Shown in pieces: positions 17,946 to 26,502 of a stretch of 50,607 bases of DNA. The stretch comes from Clostridia bacterium (GTDB lineage: Bacteria > Bacillota > Clostridia > Christensenellales > Borkfalkiaceae), in assembly GCA_900766495.1 (NCBI GenBank), contig CAAFVM010000016.1, positions 1 to 50,607 of the forward strand, given 5' to 3'. The notes below the pieces were generated by a model. That model saw only the letters and a list, made by a program, of their open reading frames with translations. It ran no database searches and had not been told where the DNA came from. The stretch's first letter is position 1; every line of letters begins with the position of its first letter. The translations under genes were made by a program, and so were the position numbers.

Positions 17946-18458
17946 TCACATAAAGCGGCAAATAAAACAGGCGAAAACGGTTGAAATAAAACAGGCGGCA
18001 AGCGAAATGCAAACGGGCGCGAAAAGCTTTTTGTTTTTACATTTCGAAAAGTAAATTGCCGAAACGTAAAACACCGTTTCGGAAGAGCCGAACACGCACG
18101 AAGCGCAGCGGGAAATATAACTGTCGGCTCCGTAACGGGCGTAAACGTCGCTTAAAAGAGCAAGGCTGCCGTTCCCCGAAAACGGTTTCAGTAAAACAAG
18201 AGGGCAAATTTCGCGCGGAATGCCTAAAACCTCGAATACGGGCGCGCAAAACGAAATTATTTTGTCGCTTATGCCGCTTGCCTGTAAAAGCTCGGTCATT
18301 ATAAAAATCGCGCATAGGTAGGGGAAAACTGTAAAAAGCAAATCGATTGCGTCTTTTACGCCCGCGGCGAACGAATCGTAAACGTTTACTTTTTTAATTG
18401 CTCCTATAATTATTGCGGTTAAAATAAATGCGGGCAGAATAAGCGCTAAAAATTTCAT
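17946..18458 (-). CDS. spmB: Spore maturation protein B
   Basis: A 170-residue membrane protein of the nucleoside-recognition (Gate) domain family with about five hydrophobic segments. The conserved KPFSGNGSLALL and the later CASCVFGSSETVFYV match SpmB. In Bacillus, SpmA and SpmB are needed for normal dehydration of the spore core. The ATG overlaps the spmA stop by four bases (ATGA), so the two are translationally coupled. Expression is expected from the candidate sigma-E promoter at 19235-19261. Confidence 0.92.
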   Translation of the reverse strand: MKFLALILPAFILTAIIIGAIKKVNVYDSFAAGVKDAIDLLFTVFPYLCAIFIMTELLQASGISDKIISFCAPVFEVLGIPREICPLVLLKPFSGNGSLALLSDVYARYGADSYISRCASCVFGSSETVFYVSAIYFSKCKNKKLFAPVCISLAACFISTVFACFICRFM

Positions 18459-19111
18459 ACTTTGCTTTCCGCCTCATGCTTTTTTATTAAAATTTTATTT
18501 TGTTTTTTATGCTCGCGCGCGGTGCCTTTTTCTTGCTTGTTTGCCGCGTTAATCGACTTATAGACGGGCTTTTTAATAAAAATTCTTACCATAACCGCGC
18601 CCGAAACAGTTGAAACGAGCGTTGATAAAAGCGACGGCAAAAATATTGAAGAGGGCGCGCTCGAGCCGTATTCGCTCATAAGAGCCATAACCGAAGTGGG
18701 CAGAATTTGCAACGACGTAGCCGCAAGAACGAAAAGCATGCACGCGGCGTAGCTGTTATTCGTTTTGTCTAATTCTTCGCAGGCGGCAATGCCGAGGGGA
18801 GTGGCAAGTCCGCTCATTCCCATAACGTTGGCGGTAAGGTTAAGCGAAATATATTCGGCGGCTTTGTCGCTCGTGTTGCCGAACAGTTTGTTAACGGGAC
18901 GGCGCATAAGCCGCGCGATTTTTTCGGTTATTTTCGCGCGTTCTAAAATTTTGAATACGCCCAGCCACACCGAATAAACGCTTGCCAGAGTAAAGCACAA
19001 CAAAAGAGCTTTGTTTGCGCCCGCAAGCATGGCGGGAAGCGCGCCGTCGGGCGTGGTGAGCGACAGGGCTATCAGCGAAGCCGCTAACGAAAATATAAAA
19101 ATAAAATTCAT
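18455..19111 (-). CDS. spmA: Spore maturation protein A
   Basis: A 218-residue membrane protein of the same family as SpmB and its expected partner. Conserved family stretches include SVYSVWLGVFKILE, LNLTANVMGMSGLATPLGI and LPTSVMALM. The start at 19111 (MNFIFIFSL) fits the family N-terminus; an upstream ATG at 19144 is possible and neither has a good SD site. The last 35 residues or so, beginning KKPVYKSINAA, are not typical of SpmA. Part of this tail is encoded by a copy of the dispersed repeat (18549-18574), so the gene seems to have been extended by repeat insertion. Confidence 0.9.
   Translation of the reverse strand: MNFIFIFSLAASLIALSLTTPDGALPAMLAGANKALLLCFTLASVYSVWLGVFKILERAKITEKIARLMRRPVNKLFGNTSDKAAEYISLNLTANVMGMSGLATPLGIAACEELDKTNNSYAACMLFVLAATSLQILPTSVMALMSEYGSSAPSSIFLPSLLSTLVSTVSGAVMVRIFIKKPVYKSINAANKQEKGTAREHKKQNKILIKKHEAESKV
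18549..18574 (+). repeat. Dispersed CTTATAG-core repeat, copy inside the 3' end of spmA
   Basis: TTAATCGACTTATAGACGGG plus CTTTTTA matches the copy at 17899-17929, 650 bases away. On the minus strand it encodes the spmA residues KKPVYKSIN. Confidence 0.75.
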
Positions 19112-19234
19112 AATTTTTACCGCAGAATTTGCACTTAAATGCATACGACGTTTTGTTTGTTTTTTTGCTATGTCTATCGGCGCGAACGTTAAAAACAAGC
19201 GCTCGGCGAAAAAATCAAAACGCAATATCGCTAA

Positions 19235-19261
19235 AAAATATGCCCGCAAAAGGGCTTTTAT
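19235..19261 (-). promoter_or_regulatory. Candidate sigma-E promoter of spmA-spmB
   Basis: On the minus strand ATA (19261-19259), a 16-base spacer and CATATTTT (19242-19235) fit ATA-N16-18-CATANNNT. It is the same geometry as the candidate site before spoIVA. The leader to the spmA start would be about 115 bases. Confidence 0.5.
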
Positions 19262-19294
19262 GTTTGTTTTTTGCCGTTTTCAACTCCTTTTGAA

Positions 19295-19323
19295 TGGACA
19301 TTTTTTTTAATCTGTTATATAAT
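19295..19323 (+). promoter_or_regulatory. Sigma-A promoter of metG-tatD
   Basis: TGGACA at 19295-19300 and a perfect TATAAT at 19318-19323 are 17 bp apart. The leader to the metG ATG is about 170 bases with a short GCGGGC/GCCCGT hairpin; no T-box or SAM riboswitch motif was found in it. Confidence 0.7.
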
Positions 19324-19503
19324 GTAATAAAATTCGGTCGCGCGGGCGAATGAGCTTGCCCGTTCGGCGTTGAAAAAATATAAAAATGCGGCGCGCCAAG
19401 CGCGGCGTTCGGCTTTAACAAAAGATTTGAGTCCGCAAGGCAGCAATCAAACAAAAAATAAACCAATAATTTGAAACAAATCGCGTTTTCGGGAGGTATT
19501 TGC

Positions 19504-21540
19504 ATGAGCGAAAACAAAAAAGAAAAATATTATATTACAACGGCTATAGCCTACACGTCGAGCAAGCCGCACGTCGGCAACACATACGAAGCGATTCTTG
19601 CCGATTCTATGGCGCGGTTCAAACGCGAGCAGGGCTACGACGTATTTTTTCAGACCGGCACCGACGAACACGGGCAGAAAATAGAAGAAAAGGCGTTTGC
19701 CGCGGGAAAAACTCCCAAGCAATACGTAGACGAAGTTTCGGGCGAAATTAAAAAAATATGGGATTTAATGGGCGTTTCTTACGATAAATTCATTCGCACG
19801 ACCGACGAAGACCACGAAAAACAAGTTCAGAAAATCTTCGATAAATTCTATAAAAACGGCGATATATACAAAGGCTCGTACGAGGGCTGGTATTGTACGC
19901 CGTGCGAATCGTTCTGGACGGAAAGTCAGCTTGTGGACGGCAAATGTCCCGATTGCGGCAGAGAAGTAAAAAAGGCTCACGAAGAGGCGTATTTTTTCAA
20001 AATGAGCAAATACGCGCCCGCTCTTATAGAATATATCAACTCTCATCCCGAGTTTATAACTCCGGTCGCCCGCAAAAACGAAATGATGAAAAATTTCCTT
20101 TTGCCGGGGCTTCAGGATCTTTGCGTTTCGCGCACCACGTTCAAATGGGGTATACCCGTCGATTTCGACAATAAACACGTGGTTTACGTGTGGCTCGACG
20201 CGCTTACCAACTATATTACGGGGCTCGGATACGACGTGGACGGAAACAGCGACGAAAAGTTTAAAAAATATTGGCCCGCCGATTTACACGTTATAGGAAA
20301 AGACATAATCCGTTTTCACACCATTTACTGGCCGGTGTTTTTAACCGCGCTCGGGTTGCCTCTGCCCAAAAAGATCTTCGGGCATACCTGGCTGTTGCAG
20401 GAGGGGGGCAAGATGTCGAAATCGAAAGGCAACGTGCTTTACGCCGACGATCTGGCTTCGGTGTTCGGCGTTGATGCAACCCGTTACTATCTGCTTTCGG
20501 CAATGCCGTTCGACAGCGACGGGGTTATTTCGTGGAACGCCATGACCGAAAAAATCAACGCCGACCTTGCGAACGTTTACGGCAATTTGGTAAAGCGCAC
20601 CGTTTCTATGTGCAATAAATATTTAGGCGGCGTTGTTGAAAAAGGCGGAGTTTGCGCCCACGAAACGGCAGACGGCGAGCTGAAAGCTTTTGCCTGTTCG
20701 ACTTATAAAGAGGTAGCCGGACTTATGGACGAATGCAGGATCGCAGACGCGCTCGACAGAATAATTTCGCTTTTGCGCCGCGCCAACAAATATATCGACG
20801 AAACCGCGCCGTGGGTGCTTGCCAAAGAGGAGGCGAACCTGCCAAAGCTTAAAGAAGCGCTTTACAATCTGGTTGAAACCATTGCTATAGCTTCAACGTT
20901 GTTAAAACCGTTTATGCCCGAAGCCGCGAATCGCGCTCTTGCCGATATTAACTGCCCGCCTCGCGCGTTCGAAGACCTTGGTAAGTTCGGGCTTTACCCC
21001 GACGGCAACAAGGTCGTTGAGAACCCCGAAAGTTTATTCGCGCGTTTCGATATTGCCGAAGTAGAGAAAAAGGCGGAAGAAATCCGCGCTAAAAACGCCG
21101 CGGCGTTCGGCGAAAAACCTGCCGAAAATAACGGCGAGAACGAGAAAGCCGATAAAAACGCTGCTGCCGATAAAAAGACCACCGTTATAGCCGAAGAAGA
21201 AAAGAAAGAAGAAAAAGCCGAAATTTGTATAGACGATTTTGCAAAAATTCAGCTTAAAACCGCGCTTGTAACCGCGTGCGAAAAGGTTGAAAAGTCTAAA
21301 AAATTGCTAAAACTTACATTGAAAATCGGCGACGAAACCCGCACCATAGTAAGCGGAATAGCCGAATATTACAAGCCCGAAGAGGTTGTGGGCAAGCGCA
21401 TAATAATTGTTTATAACCTTAAAACCGCAAAGCTTTGCGGCGTCGAAAGCCACGGTATGGCGCTTTGCAGCGAAAAAGACGGTAAGGTAAGGCTTATAGA
21501 AGCTCCCGAAGAAACGGGCGACGGCGCTACCGTAAGATGA
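19504..21540 (+). CDS. metG: Methionyl-tRNA synthetase
   Basis: A 678-residue class I synthetase that charges tRNA-Met. The HIGH-type site is KPHVGN at 21-26. A zinc knuckle is formed by Cys131, Cys134, Cys148 and Cys151. KMSKS lies near 304-308. After the anticodon-binding domain, a Lys/Glu/Ala-rich, low-complexity linker (about 525-575) leads to a C-terminal OB-fold tRNA-binding domain (FAKIQLKTALV onwards), as in dimeric MetG proteins. The start is fixed by GGGAGGT seven bases before the ATG at 19504; an upstream in-frame ATG at 19471 is rejected. tatD overlaps its stop by four bases. Confidence 0.97.
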   Translation: MSENKKEKYYITTAIAYTSSKPHVGNTYEAILADSMARFKREQGYDVFFQTGTDEHGQKIEEKAFAAGKTPKQYVDEVSGEIKKIWDLMGVSYDKFIRTTDEDHEKQVQKIFDKFYKNGDIYKGSYEGWYCTPCESFWTESQLVDGKCPDCGREVKKAHEEAYFFKMSKYAPALIEYINSHPEFITPVARKNEMMKNFLLPGLQDLCVSRTTFKWGIPVDFDNKHVVYVWLDALTNYITGLGYDVDGNSDEKFKKYWPADLHVIGKDIIRFHTIYWPVFLTALGLPLPKKIFGHTWLLQEGGKMSKSKGNVLYADDLASVFGVDATRYYLLSAMPFDSDGVISWNAMTEKINADLANVYGNLVKRTVSMCNKYLGGVVEKGGVCAHETADGELKAFACSTYKEVAGLMDECRIADALDRIISLLRRANKYIDETAPWVLAKEEANLPKLKEALYNLVETIAIASTLLKPFMPEAANRALADINCPPRAFEDLGKFGLYPDGNKVVENPESLFARFDIAEVEKKAEEIRAKNAAAFGEKPAENNGENEKADKNAAADKKTTVIAEEEKKEEKAEICIDDFAKIQLKTALVTACEKVEKSKKLLKLTLKIGDETRTIVSGIAEYYKPEEVVGKRIIIVYNLKTAKLCGVESHGMALCSEKDGKVRLIEAPEETGDGATVR

Positions 21541-22355
21541 TTGACACGCACGCGCACCTTACCGACGACGTTTTTTGCGGCGGCGAGGAGGAATATGTTA
21601 AGGCGTTGAATGCCGGCGTAAGCACGATTTTTACGATAGGGTATAACCTGCCGTCGTCGCTTAAAGCCGCAAAGTTTGCCTGCGCTCACGAACGTGCATT
21701 TTTTGCCGCAGGCGTGCATCCGTCCGATTGCGAAAGTTACGATAACGGGCTTATAGAGGCACTTATTCCCGTTTTAAATAATAAAAAATGCGTTGCCGTG
21801 GGCGAAATCGGGGTGGATTTTCACTACGGGAAGGAAGACGAAATAAAGCAGCTTGAAGCGTTTGAAAGCCAAATTATGCTTGCGGACAAGTTGTCGCTTC
21901 CTTTTATAGTACATTCGCGCGAGGCAAGCAAAACCGTGTGCGATATTATTTGCTCGCACGCCCGCCGCGGAGTAATTAAGAACGGCTTTTTAATGCATTG
22001 CTATTCGGAAAGCCGCGAACAAGCGGCAAACTACCTCGACGCGGGCGGTTATTTTGCGTTCGGCGGGGCTATAACCTTTAAAAACGCAAAAAAAGAAGAT
22101 ATAATCCGCTATATTCCCAAAGACAGAATAATGTGCGAAACCGATTGCCCTTATATGGCGCCGGTGCCGCACAGAGGCGAAAAAAATCAGCCGGCGTTCG
22201 TGGCTCTCGTTTACGAAAAAATTGCTGAAATTTACGGGGCAAACATAAAAGACCTTGAAAAGCAAATCGCTTTTAACGTGGCAAAACTTTTTAAAAAGGC
22301 AAGCGCAAGCGTTTTGAAAAACGAGGGCGTACAAGGCGCGGTAGAAACGGAATAA
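21537..22355 (+). CDS. tatD: TatD-family metal-dependent deoxyribonuclease
   Basis: A 272-residue TIM-barrel hydrolase. Metal ligands are visible in DTHAHL at 3-8, the glutamate of VGEIGVDFHY near 84-93, the histidine of VHSREA, the histidine of MHCYS and the aspartate of CETDCPY. TatD proteins are 3'-5' DNA exonucleases tied to DNA repair and DNA turnover. Its ATG overlaps the metG stop (ATGA), a pairing common in Bacillota where metG, tatD and rsmA lie together. The repeat copy at 22367-22385 follows the stop. Confidence 0.93.
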   Translation: MIDTHAHLTDDVFCGGEEEYVKALNAGVSTIFTIGYNLPSSLKAAKFACAHERAFFAAGVHPSDCESYDNGLIEALIPVLNNKKCVAVGEIGVDFHYGKEDEIKQLEAFESQIMLADKLSLPFIVHSREASKTVCDIICSHARRGVIKNGFLMHCYSESREQAANYLDAGGYFAFGGAITFKNAKKEDIIRYIPKDRIMCETDCPYMAPVPHRGEKNQPAFVALVYEKIAEIYGANIKDLEKQIAFNVAKLFKKASASVLKNEGVQGAVETE

Positions 22356-22366
22356 AAAGCAAAAGT

Positions 22367-22386
22367 GCGGCTATAACGCCGTAAAC
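22367..22386 (-). repeat. Dispersed CTTATAG-related repeat, copy behind tatD
   Basis: The plus strand reads AAAAGTGCGGCTATAACGCC before GTAAACGCG. It matches the reverse complement of the copy at 30241-30262 and lies just after the tatD stop, inside the 57-base gap before rsmA. Confidence 0.5.
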
Positions 22387-22412
22387 GCGCATTTCGCGCA
22401 TAAAACAACCCG

Positions 22413-23246
22413 ATGAAACTTAACGAATTATTAAAAAAACACGATTTTAAATTCAGCAAAAAATACGGGCAGAACTTTATAAGCGAGCAAAATCTGCTTG
22501 AAAAAATAGTAAACGGCTCGGGCGTTACCGAAAACGACGTGGTGCTTGAAATAGGGTGCGGCGCGGGAACTCTTACCAAAGAACTTTGCAAAAAGGCAAA
22601 ATTCGTTTACGGTTACGAAATAGATAAAACGCTTGCCCCCGTGCTAAAAGAAAATTTAAGCGGAATTGAAAACTGCGAAATAACTTTCCGCGACATAATG
22701 CGCGAAAAAACCGTCGAACTCGAAAAGCGTCTGGGCGGCGAGTATACCATTGTTGCGAACTTACCTTATTATATAACGTCGCCGCTCATTATGAAATTCG
22801 TGGAGCAGTCGCAAAATTGCAAGGCAATTGTGGTTATGGTGCAGGAAGAGGTTGCCGACCGCATTTGCGCGCTGCCCGCAACCGCCGAATACGGAGCAAT
22901 AACCGCTGGCATTAACGCCGTGTGCGACAGCGAAAAGTTGTTCTTCGTTTCGCGCGAGATATTTTATCCCCGCCCGAACGTCGATTCCGCGGTGGTAAAA
23001 ATAACATTTAATAAGCAAAAATTAAAAATTAAAAGCCGCGAAATTTACCGCGAAACCGTAAGAGCGGCGTTTTCGTCAAGGCGCAAAACCTTGGCTAACA
23101 ACCTTATTACGGCTATGAAATTCACTCGCGAACAAGCGGAAAGTTTGCTTTCGGAATGCGGAATAAGCACTCTTGCAAGGGGCGAAACGCTGTCTGCCGA
23201 ACAGTTTGCCGTTCTTTCCAACGCGATTTACGATTTACGCGCGTAA
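22413..23246 (+). CDS. rsmA: 16S rRNA (adenine1518/1519-N6)-dimethyltransferase RsmA (KsgA)
   Basis: A 277-residue methyltransferase that dimethylates two adjacent adenines near the 3' end of 16S rRNA during small-subunit assembly. The N-terminal KYGQNFISEQN is typical. The SAM-binding motif VLEIGCGAGTLT lies near 44-55 and the catalytic NLPYYITSPLI near 116-126. The C-terminal helical domain (SSRRKTLANNL) is complete. No clear SD site precedes the ATG. It completes the metG-tatD-rsmA run. A 360-base non-coding stretch follows. Confidence 0.96.
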   Translation: MKLNELLKKHDFKFSKKYGQNFISEQNLLEKIVNGSGVTENDVVLEIGCGAGTLTKELCKKAKFVYGYEIDKTLAPVLKENLSGIENCEITFRDIMREKTVELEKRLGGEYTIVANLPYYITSPLIMKFVEQSQNCKAIVVMVQEEVADRICALPATAEYGAITAGINAVCDSEKLFFVSREIFYPRPNVDSAVVKITFNKQKLKIKSREIYRETVRAAFSSRRKTLANNLITAMKFTREQAESLLSECGISTLARGETLSAEQFAVLSNAIYDLRA

Positions 23247-23336
23247 TCGTGCGGGAAGCGTTTGCCTTTGAGTGAAAGAAGAAAGAAGAAAAAAATAAAA
23301 AAAATTGCCGAGCGGCGTAAAATTTTTTTGTTATTC

Positions 23337-23366
23337 TTGACAAACGGGAGAAAAGCGTTGTATAAT
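23337..23366 (+). promoter_or_regulatory. Sigma-A promoter of the nucleoside transporter operon
   Basis: A perfect TTGACA (23337-23342) and a perfect TATAAT (23361-23366) are 18 bp apart, with a TG one base upstream of the -10. Transcription should begin near 23373, about 230 bases before the first gene. Confidence 0.85.
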
Positions 23367-23401
23367 AGGTTTGGTAGGTTCGAAAAAACGACGACTGAAC
23401 A

Positions 23402-23590
23402 TTTTAACAGTGAACCGACTGTAAAATAAAAAAACTCGCGTAAAGCGGGTATATAAGGCTGTAAATACGAAAAAATAAAGGGCGCGCCCTTTCGTTTTCT
23501 TAATGAAAACGAAAATGACGTTTAATTGATTGTGCGATTGAACGGTGGCGTAAACCTGCTTTTAACCGTAATAAACGGGTAAACCCCGTG
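23402..23590 (+). promoter_or_regulatory. Long structured leader of the nucleoside transporter mRNA
   Basis: Successive inverted repeats are visible: TTTTAACAGT/ACTGTAAAA (23402-23426), ACTCGC/GCGGGT (23434-23450), the palindrome AAAGGGCGCGCCCTTT (23477-23492), TTTCGTTTTC/GAAAACGAAA (23490-23514) and ACGGGT/ACCCCGT (23575-23589). The third and fourth share three bases. None is followed by a clean T tract. I do not recognise the arrangement as a known riboswitch, and the purine aptamer core is not present. Confidence 0.45.
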
Positions 23591-23606
23591 AATAAGGAGA
23601 TAAAAC

Positions 23607-24755
23607 ATGAAAAAACTCTTAACGGCTTTATTGTGTGTAGTTCTCGCTCTCGGTTGCTTTGCATGCACAAGCAACGAAGGGAATAACGACAACAAAAAAG
23701 ACTACAAAGTGGCAATGATTACCGATTACGGCGACATTACCGACCAGTCGTTCAACCAGACCACGCACGAAGCCAGCAAGGCTTTCTGCGAGGCAAACAA
23801 CGTAAGGTACAAATATTTTAAACCTAATGGTGACTCTACCGCAAATAGGGTTGCTTCCGTAGAACTTGCTATTTCCGAAGGTTTTAACGTAATAGTTATG
23901 CCCGGTTACGCGTTCGGCGGAACCATAGACGAAATTGCCACTCAATATCCCAACGTTAAATTCGTCGCTTTGGACGTAGGCGCCGGCGACCTTAAAAACG
24001 ACCTCCCCGCTAACGCGACTTCGTTCGTTTATAAAGAAGAACTTTCCGGCTTTATGGCAGGCTACGCCGCCGTTAAAGAAGGTTACAGAAAACTCGGCTT
24101 CCTCGGCGGTATGGCTGTTCCCGCGGTTATTCGCTTCGGTTACGGCTACGTTCAGGGCGCAGATAAAGCTGCTGCGGAACTTGAAATAACCAGCCAAGTT
24201 TCCATTAACTACGTTTACGGCGGTATATTTAACAGCGACCCCGCAGTTACTTCGGTTATGGATACCTGGTATCAGACAAACGGCGTTCAGGTAGTATTTG
24301 CATGCGGTGGCGGTATTTACGGCTCTGCTTGCCAAGCGGCTAAAAAGGTTACCGGCGGTAAAGTTATAGGCGTTGATACCGACCAGCACGGCATTATCAC
24401 TACCAACTATAAAGACGAGGATCTTTGCATAACTTCGGCTATGAAAGGTCTTGCAGCCACCGTTAAAACCGCTCTTACAGATATAATCATCAATAAGTCG
24501 GCTAACTGGGATACTAAATATGCCGGCAAAATCGAAACCCTCGGTTTGGTTTCCGGCACCGACGTTGAAAGCAACTACGTTCAGCTTCCTATAGCCGAAG
24601 GCTCCTGGAAAATGACCAACTTTACCGTTGCCGATTACAAAGCTTTGGTTGCTAAAATGTATAGCGGCGATATAACCGTTTCCAGCGATATAAACGCTCA
24701 ACCCACGGTTACTATTTCGGTAGATTATCAAAGCACTATAAAAACCGGTAAATAA
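23607..24755 (+). CDS. BMP-family lipoprotein, nucleoside ABC transporter binding protein
   Basis: A 382-residue extracytoplasmic binding protein with a lipoprotein signal; Cys17 or Cys20 is the lipidation site (LGCFAC). The mature part starts VAMITDYGDITDQSFNQ, the typical opening of BmpA/PnrA/YufN proteins, and contains the family stretch ISEGFNVIVMPGYAF and the GVDTDQ motif. Known members bind purine nucleosides; guanosine, inosine or adenosine cannot be told apart here. The SD AAGGAG is strong. A terminator at 24777-24815 separates it from the ATPase gene, so this gene is probably transcribed in excess of the membrane parts. Confidence 0.93.
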   Translation: MKKLLTALLCVVLALGCFACTSNEGNNDNKKDYKVAMITDYGDITDQSFNQTTHEASKAFCEANNVRYKYFKPNGDSTANRVASVELAISEGFNVIVMPGYAFGGTIDEIATQYPNVKFVALDVGAGDLKNDLPANATSFVYKEELSGFMAGYAAVKEGYRKLGFLGGMAVPAVIRFGYGYVQGADKAAAELEITSQVSINYVYGGIFNSDPAVTSVMDTWYQTNGVQVVFACGGGIYGSACQAAKKVTGGKVIGVDTDQHGIITTNYKDEDLCITSAMKGLAATVKTALTDIIINKSANWDTKYAGKIETLGLVSGTDVESNYVQLPIAEGSWKMTNFTVADYKALVAKMYSGDITVSSDINAQPTVTISVDYQSTIKTGK

Positions 24756-24776
24756 TAACTAATCAAAAACAATTTT

Positions 24777-24815
24777 GAAGAGGAAGGCAACAGGCATTTT
24801 GCCTTCCTCTTTTTA
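24777..24815 (+). terminator. Intra-operon terminator between binding protein and ATPase genes
   Basis: The arms GAGGAAGGCAA and TTGCCTTCCTC are followed by TTTTT. With no clear promoter between it and the ATPase gene, partial read-through would give more binding protein than transporter. Confidence 0.88.
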
Positions 24816-24903
24816 AATTATTAAACGTTTATTTAAGCGTTTATTTTATATAAAAAGCACAACAAAGCGCAAGCTTTAACTAAAAACGAAGGTCAGGGGA
24901 CTT

Positions 24904-26502
24904 ATGGGAATCGACAACAACGATTACGTAATAGAAATGCTGGGAATAACCAAAGAATTCCTGGGAATAATCGCGAACGACAATATTACCTTGCGATTGA
25001 AAAAGGGAGAAATACACGCGCTTCTCGGCGAGAACGGCGCGGGTAAATCCACGTTGATGAGCGTGCTTTTCGGTTTATATACTCCCGAAAAGGGCGAAAT
25101 AAGAAAAAACGGCGAACGCGTAGAAATTAAAAACCCTAACGACGCGACGGCGCTCGGTATAGGAATGGTTCACCAGCATTTTAAGCTGGTTGAAGTGTTT
25201 TCGGTGCTCGACAATATAATTTTAGGTTCTGAAGATACGAAATTCGGTTTTCTGCAAAAGAAAAAGGCGAGGGAAAAGGTTATTGCGCTTTCCGAAAAAT
25301 ACGGGCTTAACGTAGACCCCGACGCCATAATAGAAGACGTTACCGTGGGAATGCAACAGCGCGTTGAAATTTTGAAAATGCTTTACCGCGACAACGAAAT
25401 TTTAATTTTCGACGAGCCTACCGCGGTTCTTACTCCGCAGGAAATTACCGAGCTTATGGAAATAATGCGCGAACTTGCTAAAGAGGGCAAGTCCATTCTG
25501 TTTATAACCCATAAGCTTAACGAAATTATGGCTGTTGCCGATACCTGTACCGTACTCCGCAAGGGTAAGTGCGTGGGAACGGTAGACATAAAGGACGCCA
25601 CAAAAGAATCTCTTTCGGAAATGATGGTGGGAAGAAACGTGAAATTCACGGTAGATAAATCGGAAGCCACGCCGGGAGAAGAAATTTTTAAAGTTGAAAA
25701 TCTTTGCGTAAAAAGCAAAATACATAAAAAAGACGCGGTGCACGACGTGTCGTTTTCGGTGCGCGCGGGCGAAATAGTTTGTATAGCGGGTATCGACGGA
25801 AACGGACAGACCGAACTCATACAGGCTATAACCGGGCTGGATAAGGTGGAAAGCGGCAAAATTTATTTGTGCGGCGAAGACGTTACCGAAAAAAGCGTGC
25901 GCTATAAAAACACTCACGGAATAAGCCATATTCCCGAAGACAGGCATAAACACGGTTTGGTGCTCGATTACACGCTTGAACAAAACATAGTTTTGCAACG
26001 TTATTTCGAACCCGAATTTCAGCGCGGCGGTTTTATTAAAAACAAAGAAGTGCGCGCATATGCCGATAAACTCATATCGGAATACGACGTACGCAGCGGT
26101 CAGGGCGCGGTTACGGTTGTGCGTTCGATGTCGGGCGGCAATCAGCAAAAGGCGATAGTCGCGCGCGAAAGCGAGCGGGCGCATAAACTGCTTATAGCCG
26201 TTCAGCCTACGCGCGGGCTTGACGTAGGCGCAATAGAATTTATTCACGAAAGACTTGTTAAACTGCGCGACGAAGGTTCGGCAGTATTGCTTGTGTCGCT
26301 GGAACTCGACGAGGTTATGAACCTTTCCGACCGCATACTCGTGCTTTACGAGGGCGAAATAGTAGGGCAACTCGACCCGAAAAAAGTAAGCGTTTCGGAA
26401 CTCGGGCTTTATATGTCGGGCGCCAAACGCGACGGCAAATCGAGCGATAATAATATTAACCAAAGTGAAAACGAAGAAGGGGGCGAAAAAGCTAATGGAT
26501 AA
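24904..26502 (+). CDS. Nucleoside ABC transporter, double ATPase
   Basis: A 532-residue protein with two ATPase domains in tandem, as in YufO and the sugar transporter RbsA/MglA. The first has Walker A GENGAGKST near 42, signature VGMQQRVEIL and Walker B LIFDEPTAVL. The second has the degenerate P-loop GIDGNGQTEL near 299 and signature MSGGNQQKAIV. Loss of the canonical lysine in the second P-loop is normal for this family. The acidic, Asn-rich C-terminus overlaps the first permease gene by eight bases. An AGGGGA-type SD precedes the ATG. Confidence 0.93.
   Translation: MGIDNNDYVIEMLGITKEFLGIIANDNITLRLKKGEIHALLGENGAGKSTLMSVLFGLYTPEKGEIRKNGERVEIKNPNDATALGIGMVHQHFKLVEVFSVLDNIILGSEDTKFGFLQKKKAREKVIALSEKYGLNVDPDAIIEDVTVGMQQRVEILKMLYRDNEILIFDEPTAVLTPQEITELMEIMRELAKEGKSILFITHKLNEIMAVADTCTVLRKGKCVGTVDIKDATKESLSEMMVGRNVKFTVDKSEATPGEEIFKVENLCVKSKIHKKDAVHDVSFSVRAGEIVCIAGIDGNGQTELIQAITGLDKVESGKIYLCGEDVTEKSVRYKNTHGISHIPEDRHKHGLVLDYTLEQNIVLQRYFEPEFQRGGFIKNKEVRAYADKLISEYDVRSGQGAVTVVRSMSGGNQQKAIVARESERAHKLLIAVQPTRGLDVGAIEFIHERLVKLRDEGSAVLLVSLELDEVMNLSDRILVLYEGEIVGQLDPKKVSVSELGLYMSGAKRDGKSSDNNINQSENEEGGEKANG

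Noticed and set aside
19330..19503. T-box or SAM riboswitch before metG
   Set aside because: No T-box TGG-containing antiterminator or SAM-I core was found; only a short hairpin is present.
21745..21775. Repeat-like CGGGCTTATAGAGGCACTT inside tatD, and similar strings in the helicase (12930) and queT (49886)
   Set aside because: These match the dispersed repeat core but fall in conserved coding sequence where GGC-CTT-ATA codons are common, so chance cannot be excluded.
23430..23475. Purine riboswitch before the BMP lipoprotein gene
   Set aside because: A fragment resembling TATAAGGC...GTAAATACG is present, but the two conserved loops and closing stem of the purine aptamer cannot be assembled.
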